From Flammula alnicola (Eukaryota > Basidiomycota > Agaricomycetes > Agaricales > Strophariaceae): a stretch of 64,000 nucleotides of DNA. The stretch is taken from assembly GCA_015499995.1 (NCBI GenBank), contig JADNRV010000085.1, positions 170,337 through 234,336 on the forward strand, written 5' to 3'. Under the pieces are notes generated by a model that did no database searches, had not been told where the DNA came from, and was given only the letters and a program-made list of their open reading frames with translations. Each line of letters begins with the position of its first letter. The first letter of the stretch is position 1. This document shows positions 34,068 through 44,997 of the stretch, in pieces. The translations under genes and the position numbers were made by a program.

Positions 34068-34900
34068 ATGTCGTCTCCCAGGATCGCCGTCATTACCTAC
34101 TCCATGTACGGCCATATCGCAAAACGCAAGTTCATCCGTCTGCATTTTGCCATGTCGTTTCTGACTCTATTTCAGTGGCCGAATCTGTCAAGGCCGGTAT
34201 TGAATCGAAGGGAGGAAAGGCCACTATCTATCAGTACGTAGCTCTCCTATGTTTGTATTGCTCCTGAGCTGAGGAGCGATATTTCAGAGTCCCTGAGACC
34301 CTTTCCGAGGACGTCCTTGCCCTCCTTCACGCTCCAACCAAGCCAGACTACCCCATCGCCACTCCTAACACCCTCACAGAATATGACGGCTTCCTTCTCG
34401 GAATCCCCACACGATTTGGTAGCATGCCTGCTCAGTTCAAGGTGCGTAGTACTCCATCCGTCTGGACGTCGTACACCGGACTAATCTTCATTGCAGTCGT
34501 TCTGGGACGCAACTGGAGCACTTTGGGCTTCTGGTTCACTCGCAGGAAAATACGCTGGCATCTTCGTGTCGACCTCGGGTCTCGGTGGAGGACAGGAAGT
34601 CACCGTCCTCAACTCGCTCTCGACGTTGGCCCACCACGGCATCATCTACGTTCCTTTGGGTTACTCCCATGCATTTGGTCAATTGACCAACCTTGAAGAG
34701 GTCCACGGAGGTACGATAGATTCCTCTTTTACCCCTATATCAATGTTCTGATTTATTTATGTCACAAAGGATCACCCTGGGGTGCTGGCACCCTTTCTTC
34801 TCCTACAGGTGCGCGTCAACCCTCGGCGTTGGAACTCGAGGTCGCCAAGATCCAAGGCGCCGCTTTCTACGACGTTCTTGCAAAGACCACCAAGGCATAG
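34068..34900 (+). CDS. NAD(P)H:quinone oxidoreductase, WrbA/Pst2 type (204 aa)
   Basis: Exons 34068-34125, 34176-34233, 34288-34441, 34497-34710 and 34770-34900 give 204 aa. It is a flavodoxin-like FMN enzyme that reduces quinones by two electrons, so preventing redox cycling. Motifs: an N-terminal FMN-phosphate loop ([16 protein letters not shown]), [38 protein letters not shown], and [13 protein letters not shown]. The length matches the family. The first intron has donor GCAAGT, a GC-AG intron; the other three are GT-AG. The paralogue at 35382-36254 lies 480 bp downstream, same strand, with the same exon phases. In fungi that attack lignin or make laccase products such enzymes help with aromatic quinones; that role is inferred. 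Confidence 0.94.
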
Positions 34901-35381
34901 ACGTCCAGAGCCAAGACAGGTTGTCGATTAGACGGTCAGTGTAGAGACACTGATTACGAGTGTTTTAGACTATGTAACATCGATTTCTTGTGTGTGACTT
35001 CATTTTATACCCAATCACGTGTTTTCAATTTGGCCGCTCGAGATGATGTCATCGCACTCCCTGATCGTCACCATCGGACTCATTGGGCGATAACCAGTTA
35101 GCTTCTTTTGGCGCCACTTTAGCGCCCTAGGCCCTAGGCGCCAGGCTTTGATGTTAACCCTTGTAGGGCCTATGGTAGAGAAGCCTCTTTCTTTCACTTC
35201 GACTAGAAAAGTGCAATGTCAGAGGCGGTCGAAACATTTGGGGGATTTGGAGGGACGTCTCAGCTTACGAAAGCTCTCCCAATCATGGTTCCAGTATAAA
35301 GGTGGTTTGTTTCCGCATTTTGTCTTTCTTTCCCATCCACCACCGATTTCTCTTCTGAAACTGCAAGATATACAATACGCT
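34901..35381. other. Spacer between quinone reductase paralogues
   Basis: It contains an imperfect palindrome at 35122-35141 (GCGCCCTAGGCCCTAGGCGC), presumably in the promoter of the second gene. I see no gene. Confidence 0.5.
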
Positions 35382-36254
35382 ATGGCCTCGTCTGCTAACC
35401 CTCGCATCGCCATCATAATATATTCCTTGTATGGACACATCGCCAAAAGTGTGTAGCCTTATCTCATGTTTCGCAGTTGACGGTAATTACATGCTCACTT
35501 GAACGTGCGTGATACAGTGGCAGAAGGAGTGCAAGCCGGGATAACTTCCAAGGGAGCGCACGCCGATATATATCAGTATGTTTCGTTATGCCAACAATGT
35601 GGCGCATATACCCAATTTGACCGCATATACTCTACTCAGGGTTTCCGAAACTTTGCCCCCTGAGGTGCTTGTAAAGATGCACGCGCCGCCCAAACAGGAT
35701 TATCCAATCGCAACAGTCGCCACTTTGACGGAGTACGACGCATTCTTGTTCGGGATTCCCACTCGATTTGGCAATATGCCTGCTCAGCTCAAAGTGAGTA
35801 TGTTGAGCTATTTGACGCAATTTCTGTGCATATATTCAGTATCTCATAAAAACAGACGCTTTGGGATGCTACTGGGAAGCTTTGGGTTAACGGTAGCCTT
35901 GCCGGCAAGTATGCCGGTGTCTTCGTGTCGACTTCAGCCCCAGGTGGAGGACAGGAGACAACAGCTATTACTTTTATGTCGACACTTGCGCACCATGGGA
36001 TGATTTATGTTCCGCTTGGTTATGCCTCAGGCTTGGCGAAACTGATTTCTCTGGACGAGGTTCATGGAGGTGAGTTTCGGAATTCTTGTGCAGTTACCAT
36101 CTTGACGATTGATGCACTTCTAGGGTCTCCTTGGGGAGCTGGAACGTTTTCCGCATCTGATGGGTCGCGTAAGCCCTCCAAGCGTGAGCTGGAGATCGCA
36201 GAATGCCAAGGGAAGGCTTTTTACGAGATCGTTTCGCGCGTCAAATGGGACTAG
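35382..36254 (+). CDS. NAD(P)H:quinone oxidoreductase paralogue (207 aa)
   Basis: Exons 35382-35448, 35518-35575, 35640-35793, 35856-36069 and 36124-36254 give 207 aa. It has the same fold and motifs as its upstream neighbour ([56 protein letters not shown]). Exons 2-5 have exactly the same lengths as in that gene (58, 154, 214, 131 nt). The gene arose by tandem duplication. Its first intron has a regular GT donor (GTGTGT) where the neighbour has GC. It is intact and probably cytosolic, FMN-dependent. Confidence 0.93.
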
Positions 36255-36447
36255 ATGAAGGAATCATATGTATGCGTTGTTGAATGAACACTTTTCGGCG
36301 TCTCCGTGAATATGCTGTTGGTTCGTGCGACCTTCAGGGAGATCAAGGTAAAGGTCATTCAATATTCATCCAAATTTTTCTGTAAGTCGGCTAACGCATC
36401 CAGGTTTTGACCTACTCTCCGCCCGGCATGGATGGTTACACAGATTA

Positions 36448-37448
36448 TCAATATGCGCCAGCAGCAACATCTGAATTCTTCATCAAAGTAACGCCAGAGG
36501 ACCTAAGGGGTTCGTTATGATAATCTTCACGCAGCCGATAAGACGATTGTGACTTACGTTCCTATTCTTTCCGCCCCAGCCATGAACATTTCCCTGCAGG
36601 CGTCAAAGGAGCGAACGCCTCCGGACGCCTTGACTTTCACATCACCCTTATACTTCACTGTCCTATGCATCAAGCTGACATCCTCCTTCGTTGCGCCACC
36701 TCCTGCTGCAAAGCCGGTGGAGGTTTTCACAAAGGCGGCTCCGGCCTCAGCTGCGAGCACACATGCGGCGATCTTGCGCTCCGCGTTAGGTATTAGCCCA
36801 GTTTCCAAGATAACTTTGACAGGTACGGGAGCTGCTGCCGAGATTATTATCTGAAGATGCCTGAATAACTGCGCATATTGAGGAGGATCAGAAACGAGAA
36901 GTCCAAGGGGAAGCACTGTATCGATTTCCAGTGCGCCGTCTTTGATGGCCTGTTGGGCTTCGCTGTAGAGGTCCTGGTTTGTCCTTTAGATTACGAGAAG
37001 CACATGGGATGTTTACTGACTAGGCTTTCGATTCAGCAGAACCGGCACCGAGAGGAAATCCGACAACGCAACATGCGATTGTTTGTGAGTTGGATCCTTT
37101 GAGTCGCTCTGCAACTTGCTTGACGTATAATCCGTTTATGCAGCAAGACTGTTGGAAATAATTGAACGGTTGGAGAGATCAAGGACGACTTTGGGGTGGA
37201 TAGTGAGGCCAGAGGATACAAACCTTGAACCCATATCTAATCGCTTCGTCGCAGAGAGCATCTACTTGTGCTGGCGTCGCGTCCTGTTTTAACAGGGTAT
37301 GGTCAATCGCCAGAGGAAAGCGTGGATCGCTCGGGGTGGATATGGACGCCAGTGCGGGCGCTTCGAGGATCTGAGATTCCGGGGACAACACCTCGAATAT
37401 CTTCCCTTGGATGAGTTTCTCCCATTCCGTGTCTGTGCAGTCTGCCAT
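36448..37448 (-). CDS. deoC: Deoxyribose-phosphate aldolase (270 aa)
   Basis: Exons 37224-37448, 37021-37148, 36558-36962 and 36448-36502 give 270 aa. The enzyme splits 2-deoxyribose-5-phosphate into glyceraldehyde-3-phosphate and acetaldehyde, in deoxynucleoside breakdown. Motifs: IDHTLLKQDAT near the N-terminus, NGLYVKQV, GFPLGAGSAESKA, the first catalytic lysine in VKVILETGL, the Schiff-base lysine in FVKTSTGF, and KASGGVR. A frame that seems to end at RIGT-stop is really an intron donor (AC-GTAAGT); a 55-nt last exon adds SSGVTLMKNSDVAAGAY. The ATG at 37448 gives a normal family length. The gene converges with the quinone reductases. It is a broadly conserved metabolic gene and looks intact. 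Confidence 0.93.
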
Positions 37449-37966
37449 GATTGGGAAAGGCGATTGAAAAGCGCACCTGTCGCCGTTCTTGAATTGAAAC
37501 AGTTGCCGGTCAACAACCGGCAACCGGACTTTCGATTGATGGATGGCGTGCCGAAGCTTGCCGTCCCTAAACTTTCCCTCGACGACAAAAAGGGTAAGTA
37601 ACCTATTCTGCTTGCGCTCTGTTCCTCACCTATTCTCAGTACTGATGAGAAGACTCCACCAAGGTCTATTATCTGGCCGATTGCCCTCTGAAAGCCAAAC
37701 CCCTGATTTGAGAGTCCTTAGAATATTGCTTCAAGACCTTTCTTGCGGTGACAAGTGCTGCTAAGGATATTGTCTCCGAGCCCGGCGGCGAGCCGTCATT
37801 TAGCCATCAATGCAACTTGTCTTCCAGTGTGCTATTTCAGTGACGCACGAGACCTCCAGCATCATGTTGATACCAAAGCAGCCATGACATGAGAGCTCTT
37901 CTCTCTATACAGACGCCACGCCTAAGGTAAACTGGTACCTTTCAGCTATCTTGTCCCACAACCGCA
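37449..37966. other. Intergenic, promoters of deoC and P450 1
   Basis: A head-to-head arrangement: the aldolase start on the minus strand, the first P450 start on the plus strand. Nothing else recognised. Confidence 0.5.
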
Positions 37967-39979
37967 ATGTACGCATTCGAGTCGATTCTGCCAGGATTTC
38001 AACAAGTCGTCGTCCACAACCCTCTACTTCTCATCGGAATTACTAGCGTTCTCTATTGGTTCCTACTGTCCCATTATACAGGACAAACGCGGAAAGTATG
38101 TAGTCTGGCCAATCTTTGCGTGGATACAACTTAAGTATCATCAGCTGAAACATATACCAACTGTTGGATCCGAGGAACCATTTCTTTCGTACTTTGGGGC
38201 TTTGACTTTCATTATCGATGCGAGAAAGCTCGTAGATACTGGGATGAAAAAAGTCAGTGAGCAACTTGCGCAGCCCATCTGTTATTCTCACCGATCTTCC
38301 CTTAGTGGCCCAAGAGGATGTTCAAGGTTCCACAAATGTCGGAGTGGATGGTCATCGCTTCACAACCTAAGGCCATTGAAGAACTACGTAAAGCCCCTGA
38401 AAATGTATTGTCGTCCATGATAGCGATCGACGAAGTAAGTGGCTACCAGTACTTCACCAAGGAAATCAATGCTCATTTTCCCAGACACTTCAAGTCGAAT
38501 ATACTCTGGGAGAGAACATCAGCAAGAATCCGTACCATATCCCTATCATACGTGCGCAACTCACTAGGGCTCTGCCAAAACTTGTGCCTGAAGTTCACGA
38601 GGAAATCGAGGACGCTTTTAAGGAATTTATTCCTGCGACTGATGGTGAAAACACAATCTACGCTATCTACATCGTTCAACGACTAACTTCGCACTATTTC
38701 GCAGACTGGACCAGTGTTAAAATGTTGGATACTGCGATGAAGATTGTTGGCCGCGCCAGCAACCGCATTTTCGTTGGCACTCCTCTATGTCAGGAATCTT
38801 TCGTTTTAAGATAGCAACTGTTAAATTGTCTTCATAGGCAGAGACCCCGATTACATCAAGCTCAATGTACAATTCACGATCGATGTCGTTCAGGCGGGTG
38901 CTATTCTTCGTGCCGTACCCAGATTGCTTCGACCGTAAGTCCTTTCCAAGTTTCGGAAGCGCTCAAGCATTTATTTCGACCGTATTCAGGCTCGTAAACT
39001 CTTTGATTTCCAATGTTCCAAAGAGGATCCGGCATGGATTGAAACACCTGGGGCCCGTTATCCAAGCTCGGAGACAGGAGCGCGAAGAGAAGGGTGACCA
39101 AGCTGATAAACCAGTACGCATCGTCAGGCACATGATATTTTCCGCTAAAGTTTTGCAGGTTGATCTTCTTACGTGGCTTATGGATGAAGCGAAGGGCGAA
39201 GAAGCCACCGACTGGTACCTCACGTCCCGCATCTTGACGGTCAATTTTGCTGCCATTCATACGTCATCGATGGTATGTCAAATTCTGGCCAACGGGGACA
39301 AAGAAACTACATTACACTTTTTATAGACATTTACCCATGCCTTCTACTATTTGGCTGCATACCCGGAATACCTCCAAGCTCTCCGAGAAGAAGTAGAAGA
39401 GGTTGTCAAAGATGAAGGATGGACTAAAGCTGGCCTCGACAAAATGCACAAGATTGACAGCTTTATTAAGGAGTCACAAAGGTTGCATCCTCTTGGAAAT
39501 AGTGCGCTACTGTTTTCCTTCCTTGAACGAACTTGATCTAATGCCTTTGCGGGCCTTAAGTTATGATGCAGCGCGTCGCAGTCAAGGACTTTACGTTCTC
39601 GGATGGTACAATCGTACCTCGAGGAACAACTGTCGGCGTCGCCGTTCAACGAGCACATATGACTGAGAGTGTGTACGAAGATCCGATGAAATTCGACGGG
39701 TTTCGCTTTGTCAAGATGAAAGAGCGCGAAGGGATGGAGAAAAAGTTTGACATGGTCTCGACTAGCTGCGAATCGCTGGCTTTCGGACACGGGAGGCACG
39801 CCTGTCCGGGACGATACTTCGCGACGTGCGAGTTGAAGTTGATGCTCGCCCATACAGTGGTGACGTACGATGTCAAGTTGGAGACTGAAGGCGTTCGACC
39901 TGCGGATATGTGGGTTGCAACCGCTTGCGTCCCGAACCCGAAAGCCAATGTGTTGTTCCGCAGACGGGTAGTCCATTGA
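37967..39979 (+). CDS. Cytochrome P450 monooxygenase 1 (512 aa)
   Basis: Ten exons (37967-38095, 38145-38252, 38306-38434, 38485-38644, 38705-38788, 38838-38934, 38990-39113, 39159-39272, 39327-39501, 39561-39979) give 512 aa. A membrane anchor lies at residues 20-38 (NPLLLIGITSVLYWFLL). The I-helix reads FAAIHTSSM, the K-helix ExxR is in KESQRLHP, the PERF-like segment is around FDGFRFVKM, and the haem peptide FGHGRHACPG has its Cys ligand near residue 455. It is an ER-bound haem monooxygenase working with an NADPH reductase; the substrate is unknown. All introns are 49-59 nt and keep phase. The paralogue at 42382-44413 has the same design, so this is a local duplication. CYP family not assigned. 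Confidence 0.94.
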
Positions 39980-40079
39980 ATGTGTACCTGATGTTCTCGT
40001 TCCCGGCATCTCTATGTTCTCGTTGTAGTCTGATTTATTCTGGTGTAGGTTAAAGTAGCTGTATGTGAGGTTACTTATG

Positions 40080-41310
40080 ATATTGGTTCAGGCAGATCAC
40101 TGTCGAGGTTGATGTGGATGGCGAGAGACTCCGGGGGGTTCATGTTTCGTGGTACAAGCGCCAGTGATGCAACAAAACCACAGAAGCGGTCGTCGCCTTC
40201 GAGATCGGGTGCGGTAACTTTCAGAATACGGAGTGCTTGGAAGGACCCATACTTACAGAATAAATCGGCCCAACCCTCCGGAGGTCACATTGCAAGCGGG
40301 TAAGACAGGAGTGTAATTAGCGTATGTAGTCAAAGTCAGTAGTCATAAAGCTTGGGACACACACTTGTGTACTCGAGGACTTGGATCCGGCAGGCGGATT
40401 GCATGACCGCTTCCGTTGCATCCGAGGTGCCGCATTCTGGCCTACGGAGAGCGCGCGCAGATGGGTAACATCGAAAACATGGTATTCACCTTCAAGCCCG
40501 CTGAGAAATCGAAAGTTGATCACAAAAAGTATCAATGTGACAATTCGCAAGTTGGGGGCGGATCGACCGCGGAGCTTTGGCAATCGCAGAGGCCGTATCC
40601 ATAGTATCTATATCTAAACAACGGATGGAGAGCTCGAGGAGGTGGATAGAGTCCTTTAACAACATCAATGTATCCGAAGGAATGTTTTTAAACATTTCCA
40701 AATGGAGACATCTTAAATCGGTGGACTGTTACGATACTGAGAAACGTCGCGGCCAGGCTAGAAAACTTGGATGGAAATGCAAGGATAGGGCTCTTCACAT
40801 CTTGGCAGAGGGTAAATCACAGATCGCGAACGTAGTCGGCGAGACGAAGGGAAATATTCAAGAATTCCAGGAAATCGCCCACGCGTTTCGCTCCGTCCAC
40901 CTCTTCCTCCAGGCTCCTCCTGGCCGTAATAGAGAAAAAGTCCGAGTCACTGTGTGAAATATGTATCTTTGAGACAGCAGCGCAAGGACTGGCAAGTTAG
41001 ACATAAGGGCCCTCAAAAAAGATTGTAGTTCGTCCGAGGATGGAAACTCCGCGACAACTTGGTCAACGATGAGGGAAAAAATGTACAAGTTCATTTGTCG
41101 CAAGCATGGATGTTGGTCGATTGGAAGGTGGTCATTGTCAGACTGCAATAGGATGGACTCGGAGATGTCAATGGGATCATAAACCTTCCCACGATCTGAC
41201 ATGTCTCGTCAACGTTCTTGCCGCTCAGTGTGACTTGACGCAATTTCTTTGATTTCTCTGTAATAACGATATTCACAAGATATTCTGAATTACTGAGCAC
41301 AAAAGCCACA
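40080..41310 (-). pseudogene. F-box/LRR gene relic (copy B)
   Basis: The minus strand carries an F-box-like start (SLIVDQVVAEFPSSDELQSF, then SNLPVLALLSQRYIFHTV, near 41000-41120). Further on come LRR-like pieces (DSIHLLELSIRCLDIDTM near 40610; ALRILKVTAPDLEGDDRF near 40230) spread over different frames with stops between them. The last part has the same two blocks, in order, as relic A at 2911-3406. It lies between the two P450 genes and is on the opposite strand, so it was either there before the P450 duplication or came in later. It is not translatable as a whole. Confidence 0.6.
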
Positions 41311-42381
41311 AATCGATCCTACAGGTCTGCCGTCAGCTGCAATGAGACGTGCTTGTTGCGTGCTGAGTTGCTTCATCTTCCACATACTGTATCTCTTCAT
41401 ATACTTGTTCATAGCATACTTATCTGGCTCAGTCGTCAGCCGCAGTTTCGATCCGCTGCTTCCTAGGACCTTATAGTGGTCGCGATTTATATTATGCGAC
41501 TGTCCAGCAACTGCTCAAGTGAGTAACGCTCAGATCATTTGACGACTAAGTACTAGTAAAGTCGCCACTCAGTGTAGGCGTAACACATAACCGGCAACCT
41601 CATGAGCACAGTGCTATTACGTATCCGCATACCTGCGGGGGCGCTCGCTTCGCCATCCTAATAGCGTGAGACACGGAATTTTTGTAGGCCTCTGAACACG
41701 AAAGAAAGACAAAAATCTTAGAATTTTTTAGGATACGTTTATACAATACATGAAAACCTATCCAATCCCAAGATTTCAAAGGAAGAGGGGCAATAACGAT
41801 TGAGATATAACGCACGCAACAGGGGCTGAAAATGGGGTCACTTTTGCATCGGAAAGTTTGGCTTTATTTGTCCGGGCCCCCAGCCCTTAGAGAATGATTG
41901 CTCGCTGCGCTCGCAATAAATACGGAAATATCTGATTCCACATTACCTGGGCCGCCAATAATTGCATAACAACTGGCGACGCGCCTTCCACATGGGTGTG
42001 CCGAAACCCGCCGCCGTCTTGAAAGCGAACAACAAGAAAGTTGTCAAGTATGTAACCCATTGGCCTACCCACTGGCCATGGCAAGGTTTCGTCAAGGCTG
42101 CGTCTGGCAGCGTCTGACTTGAAAGATAAAACCTGCTTTCGGCTTTGGACATACAATTTAACCTTACACGGCCTTTCATGCGGTGAGTGACAGCTCGGGC
42201 GGTGGTTTTGCTGTCAAACATTGGACTTCTCACCTGTTGACATGATAGACATTTCCGCAATGCAGTAGAGAAGCTGCCACAGGAGGGTGCCATTGTTCTA
42301 TATGCAGCAATTTCGATGTTGTGCTCAGTATAACAGGCCAGTGGTACTTCGCACCTATCTTGCCTCACAACTTCAACCGCA
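41311..42381. other. Spacer before P450 2, no gene seen
   Basis: Chance frames only. The last 100 bases resemble the 5' flank of P450 1 (TCTTGCCTCACAACTTCAACCGCAATGTA here against TCTTGTCCCACAACCGCAATGTA), so the duplicated unit includes some promoter. Confidence 0.5.
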
Positions 42382-44413
42382 ATGTACGAAAGGCTCGAGT
42401 CGATTCTACCAGGGTTTCAACAACCCGCCGTCGATAATCCCCTAATTCTTATTGGAATTGCTAGCGCTTTCTATTGGTTCCTACTGTCTCAGTATAAAGG
42501 ACAAACGCGGAAGGTAGGTAGTCTCACCAATCTTTGCATGAATGGGGCTTAACTATCCTCAGTTGAAACATATCCCAACTGTCGGATCTGAGAAACCATT
42601 CCTTTCGTATCTCGGAGCTTTGACCTTCATTACCGATGCGAGAAAACTCGTAGATGCTGGTATCAATAAAGTCAGTTGCATAGAACCTCATATATTATCG
42701 TAATCTGACAAATAGTCCCTCAGTGGCCTAAGAAAATGTTCAAGATTCCACAGATGTCGGAGTGGATGGTCATCGCTTCACAACCTGCAGCAATTGAAGA
42801 ATTGCGTAAAGCTCCTGAAAGTGTATTGTCGTCCATGATAGCGACCAACGAGGTAAGCGTCACCCGTACTTCACCAAGGAAAACGACGCTTACTTTCCCA
42901 GGCACTCCAAGTCGAATATACCCTTGGGGAGAATGTCAGCAAGAATACGTACCACATCCCTATCATACGCGCCCAGCTCACTCGGGCTCTGCCAAAATTT
43001 GTACCTGAAGTCCACGAAGAAATCGAAGATGCTTTTAAGCAATTTATTCCTGCGACTGATGGTGAAAATATAATATAGTCTGTATATGTGCATCACACTG
43101 ACTTTACCTATTTTTTTACAGATTGGACCAGTGTTAAAGTGCTGGATACTGTGATGAAGATCGTCGGCCGCGCAAGTAACCGTGTTTTTGTTGGCGCTCC
43201 TCTATGTATGTCGGATAGTTTTACCCTCAAAATAACGACAATTAAACCATTTTATAGGCAGAGACCCGGATTATGTCAAGCTCAATGTACAATTCGCAAT
43301 CGATGTTATCCAGGCAGGGACTATTCTCCGCGGCTTTCCCAAAATACTCCGGCCGTAAGTCCTTTCCATGTTTGGCAAGCGGTCAATCATTTATTTCAGC
43401 GGCGTTTAGGCTCGTAAACATATTGATTTCCAATGTTCAAAAGAGAATCCGACATGGTCTGAAGCACCTTGGGCCTGTTATCCAAGCTCGGAGAAAGGAG
43501 CGCGAAAAAGAGGGCAATCAAGCCGAGAGACCTGTATGCACGCGCCGTTACCCGCGTGCCATGATATCTGCGCTAATTACAGTTCGTAGGTTGATCTCCT
43601 GACGTGGCTCTTGGACGAAGCGAAGGGTGAAGAAGCTACTGACTGGTACCTCACATCCCGCATCTTGACCGTCAATTTTGCTGCCATTCATACGTCGTCG
43701 ATGGTGAGTTAAATCTTGACAAACGTCAAAAAAGAAACCGCCGTATAGCTCCTCTTCCCAGACGTTTACTCATGCGTTCTACTATCTGGTCACATACCCG
43801 GAATACATCCAAGCTCTTCGGGAAGAAGTAGAGGAGGTCGTCAAAGAAGAAGGATGGAGTAAAGCTGGTCTCGACAAAATGCATAAAATTGATAGTTTCA
43901 TTAAAGAGTCTCAAAGGCTGCACCCTATCGCCAACAGTAAGTCACTGCTTTCTTTCGCTGAAAAGTATAACGTGTTTACGCTTTCTTCAATTCCCAGTCA
44001 TGATGCCACGGGTTGCAGTCAACGATTTTACCTTTTCGGATGGCACAACAGTACCTCGAGGCACGACGGTCGGCATTGCCATCCAAACACCCCACACAGA
44101 TGAAAAGGTGTATGAAAATCCCATGAAATTCGATGGATTCCGCTTTGTCAAGATGAAAGAGCGCGACGGGGCGGAGAAAAAGTTCGACATGGTCTCGACT
44201 AGCTGCGAATCGCTGGCTTTCGGCCACGGGCGGCACGCCTGTCCTGGACGTTACTTCGCGACCTGTGAATTGAAGTTAATGCTCGCCCATACAGTGGTGA
44301 CTTACGATGTTAAATTGGAGACTGAAGGCGCCCGACCTGCGGATATGTGGGTTGCAACCGCTTGCATCCCGAATCCAAACGCCGAGGTCTTGTTCCGCAG
44401 ACGAGCAGTCTAA
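42382..44413 (+). CDS. Cytochrome P450 monooxygenase 2 (512 aa)
   Basis: Ten exons (42382-42513, 42563-42670, 42724-42852, 42902-43061, 43122-43205, 43258-43354, 43410-43533, 43590-43703, 43762-43936, 43998-44413) give 512 aa. It is a close paralogue of the gene at 37967-39979. Exons 2-9 have the same length in both; only exon 1 (plus one codon) and exon 10 (minus one codon) differ. It has the anchor NPLILIGIASAFYWFLL, ExxR in KESQRLHP and the haem peptide FGHGRHACPG. It is intact and likely ER-bound; the substrate is unknown. The largest differences from the first copy lie in the N-terminus and around the RAHMTESVY / TPHTDEKVY segment, a possible specificity difference. Confidence 0.94.
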
Positions 44414-44997
44414 TAGTTGTGTATTTGATACTTCGTTGTTTTCTACATCTTGTTCCCGCGGTATCTATGTTGTCTATCCTGTTCGACGTATTGTGATGTA
44501 AGTTAAAGTAGTCGTTATTTTTGATTGGTTCGATAGGTCCTACAAACGATGCGACATGACAGAGACTATATCCAAGAAGTCAAGAAAGCAAGTCCATTAG
44601 TTCTGTACTAGGGAAAATCATTGAGCTCTAGTTTCCCGAGATATCATCATCTTATGTATGACATAATTCGGAGGAGGAGACTGAAGGAGGGACCGAGTAT
44701 TAGGCATTTCTGCAGCCTGTCGATTCATATCAGAAAAGGCGTACCATGCATGCTGCTGTGAGAACTTTCCCTTCTACATTTATGTCCAGCTTTTTGTTCG
44801 CTTTTTGCTAAGTACTGGCCTCGATCTTATTCAGCGAAAGTTGGGAGAAAATAAACGTCATTCAGGGAGTAATACTAATAAAGATACTGAGATAACTTAG
44901 AAACACTGTATCTCATTATTTTAGCCTCCATCCATAGTCTTGATTCTCCGTTGGCATAAGAAGACATGATCTCGAGACCATCGCGACTCCAGTTCGT
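44414..44997. other. Intergenic, convergent 3' ends
   Basis: The 3' flanks of P450 2 (plus) and laccase 1 (minus) meet here. No gene or repeat seen. Confidence 0.5.

Noticed and set aside
36555..36557. Stop codon ending the aldolase at RIGT
   Set aside because: The TAA is part of a GTAAGT donor; a further 55-nt exon adds the expected C-terminus.
39502..39560. Interruption of P450 1 after the ExxR motif
   Set aside because: It is a normal 59-nt intron (GTGCGC..TTAAG); P450 2 has an intron at the same place.
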